Part shown: positions 9,081 to 16,853 of the stretch, piece after piece | Numbering within the stretch: the first letter of the stretch is position 1 | How the letters are laid out: each line of letters opens with the position of its first letter | Source: Streptomyces chartreusis NRRL 3882 | Lineage (GTDB): Bacteria; Actinomycetota; Actinomycetes; Streptomycetales; Streptomycetaceae | Reading direction: 5' to 3' | Length of the DNA stretch: 64,000 nt | Assembly (NCBI RefSeq): GCF_900236475.1 | Contig: NZ_LT963352.1 | Location: 6,886,001-6,950,000, forward strand | Notes under the pieces: generated by a model | The model's database searches: none | What the model was told of the DNA's origin: nothing | What the model saw: only the letters and a program-made list of their open reading frames with translations | Translations under genes and position numbers: made by a program

Positions 9081-9914
9081 TCAGTCCAGCCCGGCCACCA
9101 GCCGGAACGCCGAGTCCGCGCGGTACAGGGTGCTGTGTTCGTACGGTTCGAGGCGGAGCTGGAAGTTGCGGTGGCGCAGGAAGCGGCCCGGGTAGTTCAC
9201 CGACTCCAGCATGACCGCGCCGGGGTGGGAGGCGGGGCGTGGGCAGAAGGTGGCGTCCTTGCGGAACAGGGCGGAGCCGTCGTTGCCGTCCTTGACCAGG
9301 ACGAAGCTGCGGTGGCGCAGGTAGCGGCCGTCCGCCGTGGCGAAGGAGTAGCAGGAGGGGTCGGCGAGACCGGCGACGCGCTGGAAGGTGGCGTCCTGCC
9401 GTTGCTCGGATCCGGAACCGATCTGGTCCAGGCGCACGGAGCCGTCGCGCACGCGCCAGTAGCGGTCGGGGTAGTTGACCGAGCGTATGGAGGTGCCGTT
9501 CGAGCGCGGGGGCTTCGGGTGCTTCGACGACGTGGGGGGCGCCGGTGCCTTCGGGGCCTTCTCCTGCGGCTTCGGCTTCGGGGCGGCGCTGGTCGGTGCG
9601 CTCGTGGTGGGGGTGGGGGACGGGTGCCCCCGGTCCGCGCCCGGCGATCCCGAGCCGCTCTTGGAGGGGGTCGCGAACGAGATCAGGCCTCCCGGGGCCG
9701 AGCTGCCGAGTGTGGTCGGCTCCGCCGCCTCGGGCGTGGCCTCGCGGGATTCGTTATCCATCACGGTGACGGCCGTGACGCACGCGCTGACCGTGGCCAG
9801 GGCGAGGGCGCCCGCCAGCCAGAGCCGTCGCGTTCCCGGCGCCCGGGTGGTGTCCGGGGCCCAGCCGCTCTCCCACGGGCGGTCCTGGGGGGGCCGGGAC
9901 TTGTTTTCTGCCAT
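9081..9914 (-). CDS. Membrane-anchored AbfB/CBM42-domain protein
   Basis: A 277-residue protein with a cytoplasmic N-terminus, one membrane segment at residues 31-51 (LWLAGALALATVSACVTAVT), a Pro/Ser/Thr/Lys-rich extracellular linker at about 75-140, and an arabinofuranosidase B-type beta-trefoil at 145-275. The trefoil shows the repeated SVNYPDRYWR, YLRHRSFVL and SVNYPGRFLRHRNFQL units that bind arabinofuranose side chains in CBM42. No catalytic domain is present, so it is a surface carbohydrate-binding protein rather than an enzyme. ATG 9914 is the first start before the membrane segment; the frame stays open far upstream by chance. Confidence 0.8.
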   Translation of the reverse strand: MAENKSRPPQDRPWESGWAPDTTRAPGTRRLWLAGALALATVSACVTAVTVMDNESREATPEAAEPTTLGSSAPGGLISFATPSKSGSGSPGADRGHPSPTPTTSAPTSAAPKPKPQEKAPKAPAPPTSSKHPKPPRSNGTSIRSVNYPDRYWRVRDGSVRLDQIGSGSEQRQDATFQRVAGLADPSCYSFATADGRYLRHRSFVLVKDGNDGSALFRKDATFCPRPASHPGAVMLESVNYPGRFLRHRNFQLRLEPYEHSTLYRADSAFRLVAGLD

Positions 9915-10070
9915 GCGCTGTTCCTCCGCGGGCACCCTTGACGGCGGCGCAGTTGTGGTGGCCCGGTGTGTGATCGGTGGACACCGTAGTGGACGCCTGG
10001 GACACCTGGGGCGCGTTTTGTGAGAGCGGTTTCTCACCGATATCCGGGACCACTCGCCGGACCCTTCTTG

Positions 10071-10106
10071 TGTACGGGCGTACAGATGGTGTGTACGCTC
10101 GTACAC
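10071..10106 (+). promoter_or_regulatory. Tandem palindromic operators before the SMR gene
   Basis: Two inverted repeats, TGTACGGGCGTACA at 10071-10084 and GTGTACGCTCGTACAC at 10091-10106, have centres 21 bp apart (two helical turns). The second ends one base before the ATG. They are the likely binding sites of the TetR repressor encoded second in the operon. No Shine-Dalgarno sequence is visible between operator and ATG, so translation may be leaderless or very weakly led. Confidence 0.75.
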
Positions 10107-10427
10107 ATGGGTTATCTGCTGCTGGCCGGCGCCATCGCCGCCGAAGTGGGCGCGACCACCGCCATGAAGTACAGCGACGGGTTCAGCAGGCTCACGCCCT
10201 CGCTGCTCACGCTCCTCGGCTACCTCCTCTCCTTCGGGCTGCTCGCGCAGACGCTGAAGACCGTCTCCGTCGGCACGGCCTACGCCATCTGGGCCGGGGC
10301 CGGCACCGCGGCCATCGCCACGATCGGCATGGTCTTCCTCGGGGAGGGGATGACCGTCGCCAAGGCCGCCGGGATCGCGCTGATCATCATCGGGGTCGTG
10401 GTGCTGAACCTGGGAGGTGCGCACTGA
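10107..10427 (+). CDS. SMR-family multidrug efflux protein
   Basis: A 106-residue four-helix membrane protein of the small multidrug resistance family, which exports cationic compounds in exchange for protons. Glu13 in AIAAEVGATTAMK is the essential membrane-embedded carboxylate (Glu14 of EmrE), and YAIWAGAGTA in helix 3 is the family signature. ATG 10107 directly follows the operator palindrome. The stop overlaps the TetR gene (TGATG), so pump and repressor are cotranscribed. Confidence 0.92.
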   Translation: MGYLLLAGAIAAEVGATTAMKYSDGFSRLTPSLLTLLGYLLSFGLLAQTLKTVSVGTAYAIWAGAGTAAIATIGMVFLGEGMTVAKAAGIALIIIGVVVLNLGGAH

Positions 10428-10975
10428 TGCCCCGGCGCCACGACCCCGAGCGGCGGCAGCGGATCATCGACGCGGCGATCCGGGTCGTCGGTTCGAAGGG
10501 CATCGCCGGACTGAGCCACCGCACCGCCGCCGCCGAGGCCGATGTCCCGCTGGGCTCCACGACGTACCACTTCAGCACCCTCGACGAGCTGCTGGTCGCC
10601 GCACTGCGGCAGACCAACGAGGGCTTCGCCAAGGTGATCGCCTCGTGCGGCGGTCCGGATGGTCCCGGGACCGATCTGGCCGCCGAACTCGCCGGGTGGA
10701 TCGGGCAGTGGCTCGCCGGTGACCGTACGGGGGTGGAGCTGGAGTACGAGCTGTACCTGGCCGCCCTGCGCCGGCCCGCGCTGCGGCCCGTCGCCGCCGA
10801 GTGGGCCGAGGGTGTCGCCGAACAGCTGTCCCGGCGGACCGACCCCGTGACCGCGCGGGCGCTGGTGGCGGTCGTCGACGGCATCTGCCTGCAGGTGCTG
10901 CTGACCGGGACGCCCTACGACGAGGCGTATGCGCGGGAGGTGCTGGGACGAGTCCTCGCGGGGGCCGATGGGTGA
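10427..10975 (+). CDS. TetR-family repressor, probable regulator of the SMR pump
   Basis: A 182-residue TetR protein with the HTH at residues 10-55 (RQRIIDAAIRVVGSKGIAGL ... TYHFSTLDELL) and a C-terminal ligand domain of the type often found in QacR-like or TetR_C_6 proteins. It overlaps the efflux gene and is likely to bind the two palindromes in front of it, giving autoregulation with inducer release. The effector cannot be predicted. Confidence 0.88.
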   Translation: MPRRHDPERRQRIIDAAIRVVGSKGIAGLSHRTAAAEADVPLGSTTYHFSTLDELLVAALRQTNEGFAKVIASCGGPDGPGTDLAAELAGWIGQWLAGDRTGVELEYELYLAALRRPALRPVAAEWAEGVAEQLSRRTDPVTARALVAVVDGICLQVLLTGTPYDEAYAREVLGRVLAGADG

Positions 10976-11096
10976 CACCGGCGGGCGGGGCGTGTCCGTG
11001 CTGCTGACGGGCGCCTTCGACGCGGATACCGCCCGTCACGTGAGACGCCCCCGCACCGGTTCGCCTGGACCGCCGTCCGCCGGTTAGGTTGCCCTC

Positions 11097-12086
11097 ATGA
11101 CCGACACGACTGCTCCTCGCACCACCGGCGCCGTTGCCGCCGGCCTCGCCACGATCGCCGCCGACGGCACCGTCCTCGACACCTGGTTCCCCGCGCCCGA
11201 GCTGGCCGCCGAGCCCGGCCCGTCCGGCACCGAGCGGCTCTCCGCCGAGCAGGCCGCCGAGCTGCTCGGCGGCGGCGCCACCGCGGCGATCGGCCCCGAC
11301 GCCCGCCGGGGCGTCGAGGTGGTCGCGGTCCGCACGGTCATCGCCTCCCTCGACGAGAAGCCGATCGACGCGCACGACACCTACCTGCGCCTGCACCTGC
11401 TCTCCCACCGCCTGGTCAAGCCGCACGGCCAGAGCCTGGACGGCATCTTCGGCTTCCTCGCCAACGTCGCCTGGACCTCGCTCGGCCCGGTCGCCGTCGA
11501 CGACCTCGAGAAGGTGCGGCTGAACGCCCGCGCCGAGGGCCTGCACCTCCAGGTGACCTCCGTCGACAAGTTCCCGCGCATGACGGACTACGTGGCCCCC
11601 AAGGGCGTCCGGATCGCCGACGCCGACCGGGTCCGCCTCGGTGCGCACCTCGCCGAGGGCACCACCGTCATGCACGAGGGCTTCGTCAACTTCAACGCCG
11701 GCACGCTCGGCACGTCGATGGTCGAGGGCCGCATCTCCGCCGGTGTCGTGATCGGCGACGGCTCGGACATCGGCGGTGGCGCCTCGACGATGGGCACGCT
11801 GTCCGGCGGCGGCAACGTCATCATCTCCATCGGCGAGCGCTGCCTGATCGGTGCCGAGGCGGGCGTCGGTATCGCCCTGGGCGACGAGTGCGTCGTCGAG
11901 GCCGGCCTCTACGTCACCGCCGGCACCCGCGTCACCATGCCCGACGGCCAGATCGTCAAGGCCCGCGAGCTGTCCGGCGCCTCCAACATCCTCTTCCGCC
12001 GCAACTCGGTCACCGGCACGGTCGAGGCCCGGCCGAACAACGCGGTGTGGGGCGGGCTGAACGAGATCCTGCACAGCCACAACTGA
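11097..12086 (+). CDS. dapD: 2,3,4,5-tetrahydropyridine-2,6-dicarboxylate N-succinyltransferase
   Basis: Succinylates tetrahydrodipicolinate in the succinylase branch of the diaminopimelate and lysine pathway, using succinyl-CoA. The 329-residue length and the Thr-Thr-Ala-rich N-terminus are those of the actinobacterial DapD type. The C-terminal half is a left-handed beta-helix of hexapeptide repeats (SDIGGGASTMGTLSGGGNV and ERCLIGAEAGVGIALGDEC), with the active-site region VMHEGFVNFNAGTLGTSMVEG before it. It stands alone with about 120 bp of non-coding DNA on either side. Confidence 0.95.
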   Translation: MTDTTAPRTTGAVAAGLATIAADGTVLDTWFPAPELAAEPGPSGTERLSAEQAAELLGGGATAAIGPDARRGVEVVAVRTVIASLDEKPIDAHDTYLRLHLLSHRLVKPHGQSLDGIFGFLANVAWTSLGPVAVDDLEKVRLNARAEGLHLQVTSVDKFPRMTDYVAPKGVRIADADRVRLGAHLAEGTTVMHEGFVNFNAGTLGTSMVEGRISAGVVIGDGSDIGGGASTMGTLSGGGNVIISIGERCLIGAEAGVGIALGDECVVEAGLYVTAGTRVTMPDGQIVKARELSGASNILFRRNSVTGTVEARPNNAVWGGLNEILHSHN

Positions 12087-12199
12087 CGCTCCCGTATCCC
12101 GTACGGATGACCCGGCGTGACCTCCTGGTGGTCTCGGCAGATGAACGGGTGGACGCAGTGTCCGATCATTCGCCGAACCGACGAAACGAGGACCGGGGC

Positions 12200-12430
12200 A
12201 TGAGGAACGAGCGGGGGCGGGCCGTGGCGCGCTGTCTGGCCGGGGCGGTCACGACGCTGGTGGTGTGCTGGCTTCCGGCGGGGAGTGCGCACGCCGACGA
12301 GACCAACACGGGCTCCCACAACGGCCACCGGGTCGGGCTGCTCAACGTCAACGTCGGCCAGGTCGACGACCCGGCGGAGGACGTGCTGGAGCACACGCTG
12401 CTGTTCGGCGACGGCTACGCCTGGAACTGA
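12200..12430 (+). CDS. Small secreted protein of unknown function
   Basis: A 76-residue protein with a clear Sec signal: positively charged MRNERGRAVAR, a hydrophobic stretch at 12-28 and a likely signal-peptidase cut after SAHA near residue 33. The remaining ~43 residues (ETNTGSHNGHRVGLLNVNVG ...) are rich in Asn, Gly and His and contain no cysteine. The Asn/Gly/Val-rich start recalls chaplin and rodlin surface peptides, but the similarity is only compositional. A very strong terminator follows immediately. Function unknown. Confidence 0.75.
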   Translation: MRNERGRAVARCLAGAVTTLVVCWLPAGSAHADETNTGSHNGHRVGLLNVNVGQVDDPAEDVLEHTLLFGDGYAWN

Positions 12431-12444
12431 ACCGCCACCTCGAC

Positions 12445-12494
12445 GGACCGGGGCCCGTACCGCACACCGTGCGGTACGGGCCCCGGTCCGTTTT
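12445..12494 (+). terminator. Intrinsic terminator with 21-bp stem and T-tract
   Basis: A perfect 21-bp stem (12445-12465 pairing with 12469-12489) with an ACC triloop is followed by GTTTTT. This is one of the few canonical U-tailed terminators in the window. It closes the small secreted protein gene 14 bp after its stop. Confidence 0.93.
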
Positions 12495-12593
12495 TCGTGA
12501 CCGGCAGGTGGCATAGCGGGAGGCTCCCGCGCGCGTCACAAGGGGTACGGGGGGCGGGCAGCGGGTCCGCCCCGGGGGAAAGCGAAGGTGACG

Positions 12594-13151
12594 ATGGATG
12601 CCGAAGCGCAGGAGAGCTTCCGGGAGTTCGTGGCGAACCGGTCGTCCACGCTGCTGAGGACCGCGGTCCTGCTGAGCGGCGGCGACCGGCACGCGGGCGA
12701 GGACCTGCTCCAGAACGCGCTGATCAAGGCGGCGGGCCGCTGGCACCGCATCGACGAACCCGAGGCGTACGTCCGGCAGGTCCTCTACCGCCAGCAGGTC
12801 AGCCGCTGGCGGCTGAAGTGGCCGAGGCGCGAGCTGAGCGTCGCCGAACCGCCGGAGACCCCGGCCGCCCCGGACGCCTCCGGCGCGGCCGAGCTGCGCC
12901 TGGTGATGCGGGGCGCGCTGGCCCGGCTGACCGCGCGGCAGCGCACCGTGCTCGTGCTGCGCTACTTCGAGGACCTGCCCGAGGCCGAGGTGGCCCGCAT
13001 CCTGGGCTGCTCCGTCGGCACCGTACGGTCCGCCACCCACCGCTCCCTGGCCCGGCTGCGCGCCCTCGCGCCCGAGTTGGCCGCCCTGGGTCCGGCCGCC
13101 GCGGAACAGCGGCCGTCCCGTGACTACTCGCCCGTGGAGGTGCGTCAGTGA
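12594..13151 (+). CDS. SigE-family ECF-like RNA polymerase sigma factor
   Basis: A sigma factor of the actinobacterial SigE (TIGR02983) group, 185 residues. Region 2 (FREFVANRSSTLLRTAVLLS ... GEDLLQNALIKAAGRW) occupies about residues 9-55. Region 4 (LTARQRTVLVLRYFEDLPEA followed by the HTH EVARILGCSVGTVRSATHRSL) occupies about 100-160. An in-frame GTG at 12588 is an equally possible start. The stop overlaps the next gene by GTGA, the usual arrangement for a sigma factor and the membrane protein that controls it. Confidence 0.9.
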   Translation: MDAEAQESFREFVANRSSTLLRTAVLLSGGDRHAGEDLLQNALIKAAGRWHRIDEPEAYVRQVLYRQQVSRWRLKWPRRELSVAEPPETPAAPDASGAAELRLVMRGALARLTARQRTVLVLRYFEDLPEAEVARILGCSVGTVRSATHRSLARLRALAPELAALGPAAAEQRPSRDYSPVEVRQ

Positions 13152-14362
13152 ACGTCGACGAACTCGTGCGCGACGCGCTGCGCGACCAGGCCGACGGGCA
13201 GCCGCCCGCGGCACCCGGCTTCGCCGACCGGGTGCTCGCGGTCCGCCGGCGCCGCCGCAGCCGCCGGCTGGCGTCCGCGGCAGCGGCGGTCGCCGCCGTG
13301 GTCGCCGTCGCCGTGGCCGTGCCGATGCTGGACTCCGGCAAGCAGGACGTCCGGCCCTCGGGCGGTGTGGAGCAGACCGGCGTAACCGCCCGTCCGGACC
13401 AGTCGCCGCCGCGCGACCTGATCGCGGCCGGGCGGGTCGCGCTGGCCGCGTACTACACCTTCAGGAACGTCGAGCAGTCCGCCGACCGTGCCGTCTCCGA
13501 ACGTACGTACTGGCTGCTGGACCCCGAGACGAAGAAGTACGAGAAGGCCGACCGGTGGTCGTACGTCGCCGTCGCTCCCGGGCTGAAGACCGCCGCCGTC
13601 CTGGAACGGGACCTGCCCGTCCGGCGCATCGGGCTGCTCGACCTGGCGAGCGGTGAGGTCGAGCGGTGGCTCCCGGTCGATCGCCCGGTGGCGGGCGTGG
13701 AGTTCTCGCCCGATGGTACGAAGCTCGTCGCCACGACCTACAGCCAGAATCCCGACCAGCGGGTGAAGATCGAGGGCTCGGACGACTGGGACGCCCTGTT
13801 CATGAAGTCGTACCGGACCGGGTTCCACGTCATCGACGTGGCGTCGGGGAGGAGTTCCTGGACCGAGATCAAGATCGGCCTGGACCCGGACGACCCGGGG
13901 AGCTTCCTCAACTCGCGCCAGGACTTCGCCTTCAGCCGTGACGGCAGCCTCGTCTGGTCCGGCCTGCCCTCCGAACCGGGCAAGAGGTTCTACGACGTCG
14001 GCGGCAAGGAGGTCGCCCCGCCTGTGAGGGAGCGGCACCGGGACTGGTTCGTCGAGGCGGGGGTGTCGCCGGACGGGGCGCTCGTCGCCGGTCAGTTCGC
14101 GGGCAAGAAGTGGAAGACGTCCTCCTGGATCCTGGACTCGCGCACGGGCAAAACGCGCACCGAGGTGCACGGGCAGCAGTTGCTCGCCTGGGCCGACGGC
14201 GACTCACTCGTCGCCTGGGACATCGGGCCCGACGGTAACGAGTACCACCAACGGCTGGTTCTGGTGACGATGGGCAGCGACAAGGTGGTACCGCTCAGTG
14301 GCTTCCGGTCGCCCAAGGACAACACGAAGGGGCGGTGGGAGCCGGTGTTCGCGGAGCGGTGA
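13148..14362 (+). CDS. Membrane-anchored beta-propeller-like partner of the sigma factor
   Basis: A 404-residue protein with a short cytoplasmic N-terminus (about 38 residues, MNVDELVRDALRDQADG), one membrane segment at 39-57 (SAAAAVAAVVAVAVAVPML) and a large extracytoplasmic domain. That domain has repeated WD40/TolB-like motifs such as VEFSPDGTKLVATTY, FAFSRDGSLVWSG and AGVSPDGALVAGQFAG. Coupling to the sigma gene suggests it acts as an anti-sigma or signal-sensing protein, but the N-terminus lacks an HxxxCxxC zinc anti-sigma motif, so the mechanism is open. It ends 8 bp before the convergent dapA-like gene. Confidence 0.75.
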   Translation: MNVDELVRDALRDQADGQPPAAPGFADRVLAVRRRRRSRRLASAAAAVAAVVAVAVAVPMLDSGKQDVRPSGGVEQTGVTARPDQSPPRDLIAAGRVALAAYYTFRNVEQSADRAVSERTYWLLDPETKKYEKADRWSYVAVAPGLKTAAVLERDLPVRRIGLLDLASGEVERWLPVDRPVAGVEFSPDGTKLVATTYSQNPDQRVKIEGSDDWDALFMKSYRTGFHVIDVASGRSSWTEIKIGLDPDDPGSFLNSRQDFAFSRDGSLVWSGLPSEPGKRFYDVGGKEVAPPVRERHRDWFVEAGVSPDGALVAGQFAGKKWKTSSWILDSRTGKTRTEVHGQQLLAWADGDSLVAWDIGPDGNEYHQRLVLVTMGSDKVVPLSGFRSPKDNTKGRWEPVFAER

Positions 14363-14370
14363 CGCCTTCG

Positions 14371-15255
14371 TCAGGTGGTGATCAGGGTCTGGTAGAGCGA
14401 CAGGAGCACGTCGGTCGTCTTGTCGTCGGCGGGCCGCAACGGGGCGCGGACCGGGCCCGCGGGGAGGGCCAGGGCGTTCAGGAGCGCCTTGGTCGTCACG
14501 GTCCCCGGCAGGCCTGCCGACATGATCGCCTCGATGAGGGGGGTGGCCTGCTGCTGGAGGCGGGCCGCCTGCGCCGTGTCGCCCGCGTCGAACGCGTCCA
14601 GCACGGCTCGCAGGCGGTCCGGGATCACGTTGGCGACCGTGCTGACGTACCCCGTGCCGCCGACCGCGTAGAGCGCGAGGTTGTGTTCGTCGCAGCCCGC
14701 GTAGTACGCCAGGTCCGTGCGGGCCAGCACCTTCTGGGCGGCCAGGAAGTCGTAGGAGCAGTCCTTGACCGCGACGATCCTGGGGTGTGCGGAGAGACGG
14801 AGGATCGTCTCCGGTTCGACTCGGATGCCGGTGCGGTTCGGGATGTCGTAGAGCATGAGCGGGAGCTCACTGGCGTCGGCGATCTCGCGGAAGTGGGCCT
14901 CGATCGCGTCCTGCGGGGGCCTGCTGTAGTACGGCGCCACCACCAACAGGCCGTCCGCGCCCGCCTTCTCCGCCTCTCGGGCCAGCTCGACGGTGTGGCG
15001 GGTGTCGGGCGTGCCGATGCCCGTCACGATCGACGCCCGGTCGGCCACGGCCTCGCGGACGGCTGCGATCAGGGCCGACTTCTCGGCGTCCGTGGTGGTC
15101 GGTGACTCGCCCGTCGTGCCGGACAGGACGAGGCCGTCGCAGCCCTGTGCGACCAGGTGGGCGGCGAGGCGCTGGGCGCCGTCGAGGTCCAGTGCGCCGG
15201 ACGTCGTGAACGGGGTGATCATGGCGCACAGGGCGCGGCCGAAGGGGGTCGTCAT
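14371..15255 (-). CDS. dapA: 4-hydroxy-tetrahydrodipicolinate synthase-type aldolase (dapA paralogue)
   Basis: Class I aldolase of the DHDPS/NAL family, 294 residues. It has the pyruvate-site GTTGESPTTT near residues 45-54, the tyrosine motif LMLYDIPNRTG and the Schiff-base lysine in RIVAVKDCSYD. Length and motifs fit genuine DapA, which condenses pyruvate with aspartate semialdehyde in lysine and diaminopimelate synthesis. Streptomyces usually encode a second dapA elsewhere, so this may be an auxiliary copy. Proximity to dapD supports a lysine-pathway role. Confidence 0.87.
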   Translation of the reverse strand: MTTPFGRALCAMITPFTTSGALDLDGAQRLAAHLVAQGCDGLVLSGTTGESPTTTDAEKSALIAAVREAVADRASIVTGIGTPDTRHTVELAREAEKAGADGLLVVAPYYSRPPQDAIEAHFREIADASELPLMLYDIPNRTGIRVEPETILRLSAHPRIVAVKDCSYDFLAAQKVLARTDLAYYAGCDEHNLALYAVGGTGYVSTVANVIPDRLRAVLDAFDAGDTAQAARLQQQATPLIEAIMSAGLPGTVTTKALLNALALPAGPVRAPLRPADDKTTDVLLSLYQTLITT

Positions 15256-15451
15256 GTGAGTAGTGTCGGCAGCGTGACTGTGTAGCTCTAGTTAATTCTT
15301 CTACCTGGTATTCGTAAGGGATGCTTTTCGGCTGTTCCGGTGGAGTGCCGCGGGGTCACGGAGCGTGCCCGTGGAGTGCCCTATGTCCAAACCCGGGCCT
15401 CGTGGGTCACCATGGCCGGGACGGTCGGCGACGGCATTTCATGGAGGCGTC

Positions 15452-15589
15452 ATGAAGCTGGGCAAGGCACTGGCCACCGGGGTCGCGGAGGAGCAGCCGC
15501 AGGTCCGGGACGAGGAGATCGAACTGCACGAGTTCCGGCTGCGGGAGGCTGAAGAGCCCGCGCCCGAAGAGGTTCCGGTCGCCCGATGA
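15452..15589 (+). CDS. 45-residue acidic mini-protein
   Basis: A short reading frame, MKLGKALATGVAEEQPQ followed by an acidic Glu/Arg-rich helix and ending PEEVPVAR, with a GGAGG ribosome site 5 bp before its ATG (TGGAGGCGTCATG). Its stop overlaps the ATG of the next gene (ATGA), so it is translated with that gene. No known domain; the strong ribosome site, spacing and coupling make it a credible small gene. Confidence 0.65.
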   Translation: MKLGKALATGVAEEQPQVRDEEIELHEFRLREAEEPAPEEVPVAR

Positions 15590-16296
15590 GGCTGCGGCTT
15601 CCGGCGGAGCGTCCGACGGAGCCGCCGACCGGATACAAGATCGCCCACCCGGTGCTGTCCCAGGACGGCACCCGGGCCGGGTTCACCGGTGTGTCGCTGG
15701 GCGGCGCGCTGCCGTACGGGGTGGTGGCCGAGGCGTCGTGTGTGTACGGGCTGCGGCACCGGGCGCCGCATCGGCGCTGCGACTGCGGGTTCCACTGCGT
15801 GCATGACCGGAAGGCGGCGGAGGCGTTGCTGTGCACGGCCGAGCACCGGGCGGCCGTGCTGTTGGAGGTCTCCGTTCTCGGGGCCTACATCCGCTTCGAA
15901 CGAGGGTTTCGGTATGCCCGGCAGCGGGTGCGGGTCATGACCGTCGGGGCGTGTGCGTGCGGCGCCGGGGCCGATGCGCTGGGCGAGGCCGGCTGGGGGC
16001 GGCCGGGGTGGCGGGCGTTGGTGCCCTGTTGCGGGGGGTGTCTGCGGGGGCGGCCGTCCTTGTCGCTTGCCGGGTTCGCTCGGTTGGCGGGGGACGGGTT
16101 GCGGGTCGTGGCCGCGGGTGCTACGACGCCGGCAGGGCTGCGGAGGGCGGGGGCCGAAGGGGCCGAAGGGTTGGGGGTGCCCGAACTCGTCGCGGAGGCC
16201 GCGTTGTTGCAGGCGCGGCTGGACTGGTTTCAGGCTCAGCTGGCGCGGCTCGGTGATCGTGGAGACCGCGGTGGCGGTGGGGTGGTGGCGGGGTAG
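15586..16296 (+). CDS. Cysteine-rich conserved protein of unknown function
   Basis: A 236-residue soluble protein with unusual cysteine clusters: RCDCGFHCVHD near residues 64-74, GACACGAG near 122 and PCCGGC near 148, enough for one or two zinc or Fe-S sites. The N-terminal GYKIAHPVLSQDGTRAGFTG reads like a conserved core. It is coupled to the 45-residue protein upstream. The C-terminal ~25 residues are Gly/Asp/Arg-rich. No function recognised; a metal-binding regulatory or nucleic-acid-binding role is only a guess. Confidence 0.7.
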   Translation: MRLRLPAERPTEPPTGYKIAHPVLSQDGTRAGFTGVSLGGALPYGVVAEASCVYGLRHRAPHRRCDCGFHCVHDRKAAEALLCTAEHRAAVLLEVSVLGAYIRFERGFRYARQRVRVMTVGACACGAGADALGEAGWGRPGWRALVPCCGGCLRGRPSLSLAGFARLAGDGLRVVAAGATTPAGLRRAGAEGAEGLGVPELVAEAALLQARLDWFQAQLARLGDRGDRGGGGVVAG

Positions 16297-16433
16297 CCGG
16301 GCGGGGAGGGGGGGCCGGGCTGGAGGGGGCGCGAGGCCGGACAGCCGGGGTGGTGGCCGGGCCGGGTTGAAGGGATAGCGGCAGGGTGGGCCGGGTACTC
16401 GGGGGTTCCTACTTCGAGAGGAGGCGGAACACC

Positions 16434-16853
16434 GTGACCGGGACCATCGATCATCGGGCCGTGCACGACGAGCGCCACTCCGTGGGCGAGCTCGTCTCAC
16501 AGGCCACGGAGCAGCTCTCCCGGCTCGTGCGGCAGGAAGTTGCTCTGGCCAAGGAAGAGCTGGCCGAGAAGGGCCGGCGCGCGGGGCGTGGCGGTGGGCT
16601 GCTCGGCGCGGCGGGTGCCGTCGCCTACGCCGGGCTGCTCGCGCTGGCCGGGACGGGGATCGCCGCCCTCTCGCTGGTGCTGCCCGTCTGGGCCGCGGCG
16701 CTCATCGTGACGGGGGTGCTGTTCGTGATCGCGGCCGTGCTGGGCGCTGCCGGCCGGGCGCAGTTGCGCCGGGCCACGCCTCCCACGCCTGAGGAGGCCC
16801 TCGGCAGTGTCAGGGCGGACGTGGAGGAGATCAGGGAAAGGGCACATCGATGA
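16434..16853 (+). CDS. Phage-holin-like (DUF1469) membrane protein
   Basis: A 139-residue protein with an amphipathic N-terminal region (SVGELVSQATEQLSRLVRQE), two membrane helices at about 60-80 and 87-110 and an acidic C-terminal tail. This matches the Phage_holin_3_6 (YqjE/DUF1469) family, which despite its name is chromosomal and membrane-associated. GTG 16434 has a GAGGAGG ribosome site upstream. The stop overlaps the DUF3618 gene by ATGA, a pairing common in actinobacteria. Confidence 0.85.
   Translation: MTGTIDHRAVHDERHSVGELVSQATEQLSRLVRQEVALAKEELAEKGRRAGRGGGLLGAAGAVAYAGLLALAGTGIAALSLVLPVWAAALIVTGVLFVIAAVLGAAGRAQLRRATPPTPEEALGSVRADVEEIRERAHR

Noticed and set aside
14371..15255. Assigning this gene to the aldonate pathway like the other DHDPS-family genes
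   Set aside because: Its motifs (GTTGESPT, LMLYDIPNRTG) and position near dapD fit lysine synthesis better; the 35134 and 40622 genes have the sugar-acid type signature GEFHALTPEE/GEFYALTPEE.
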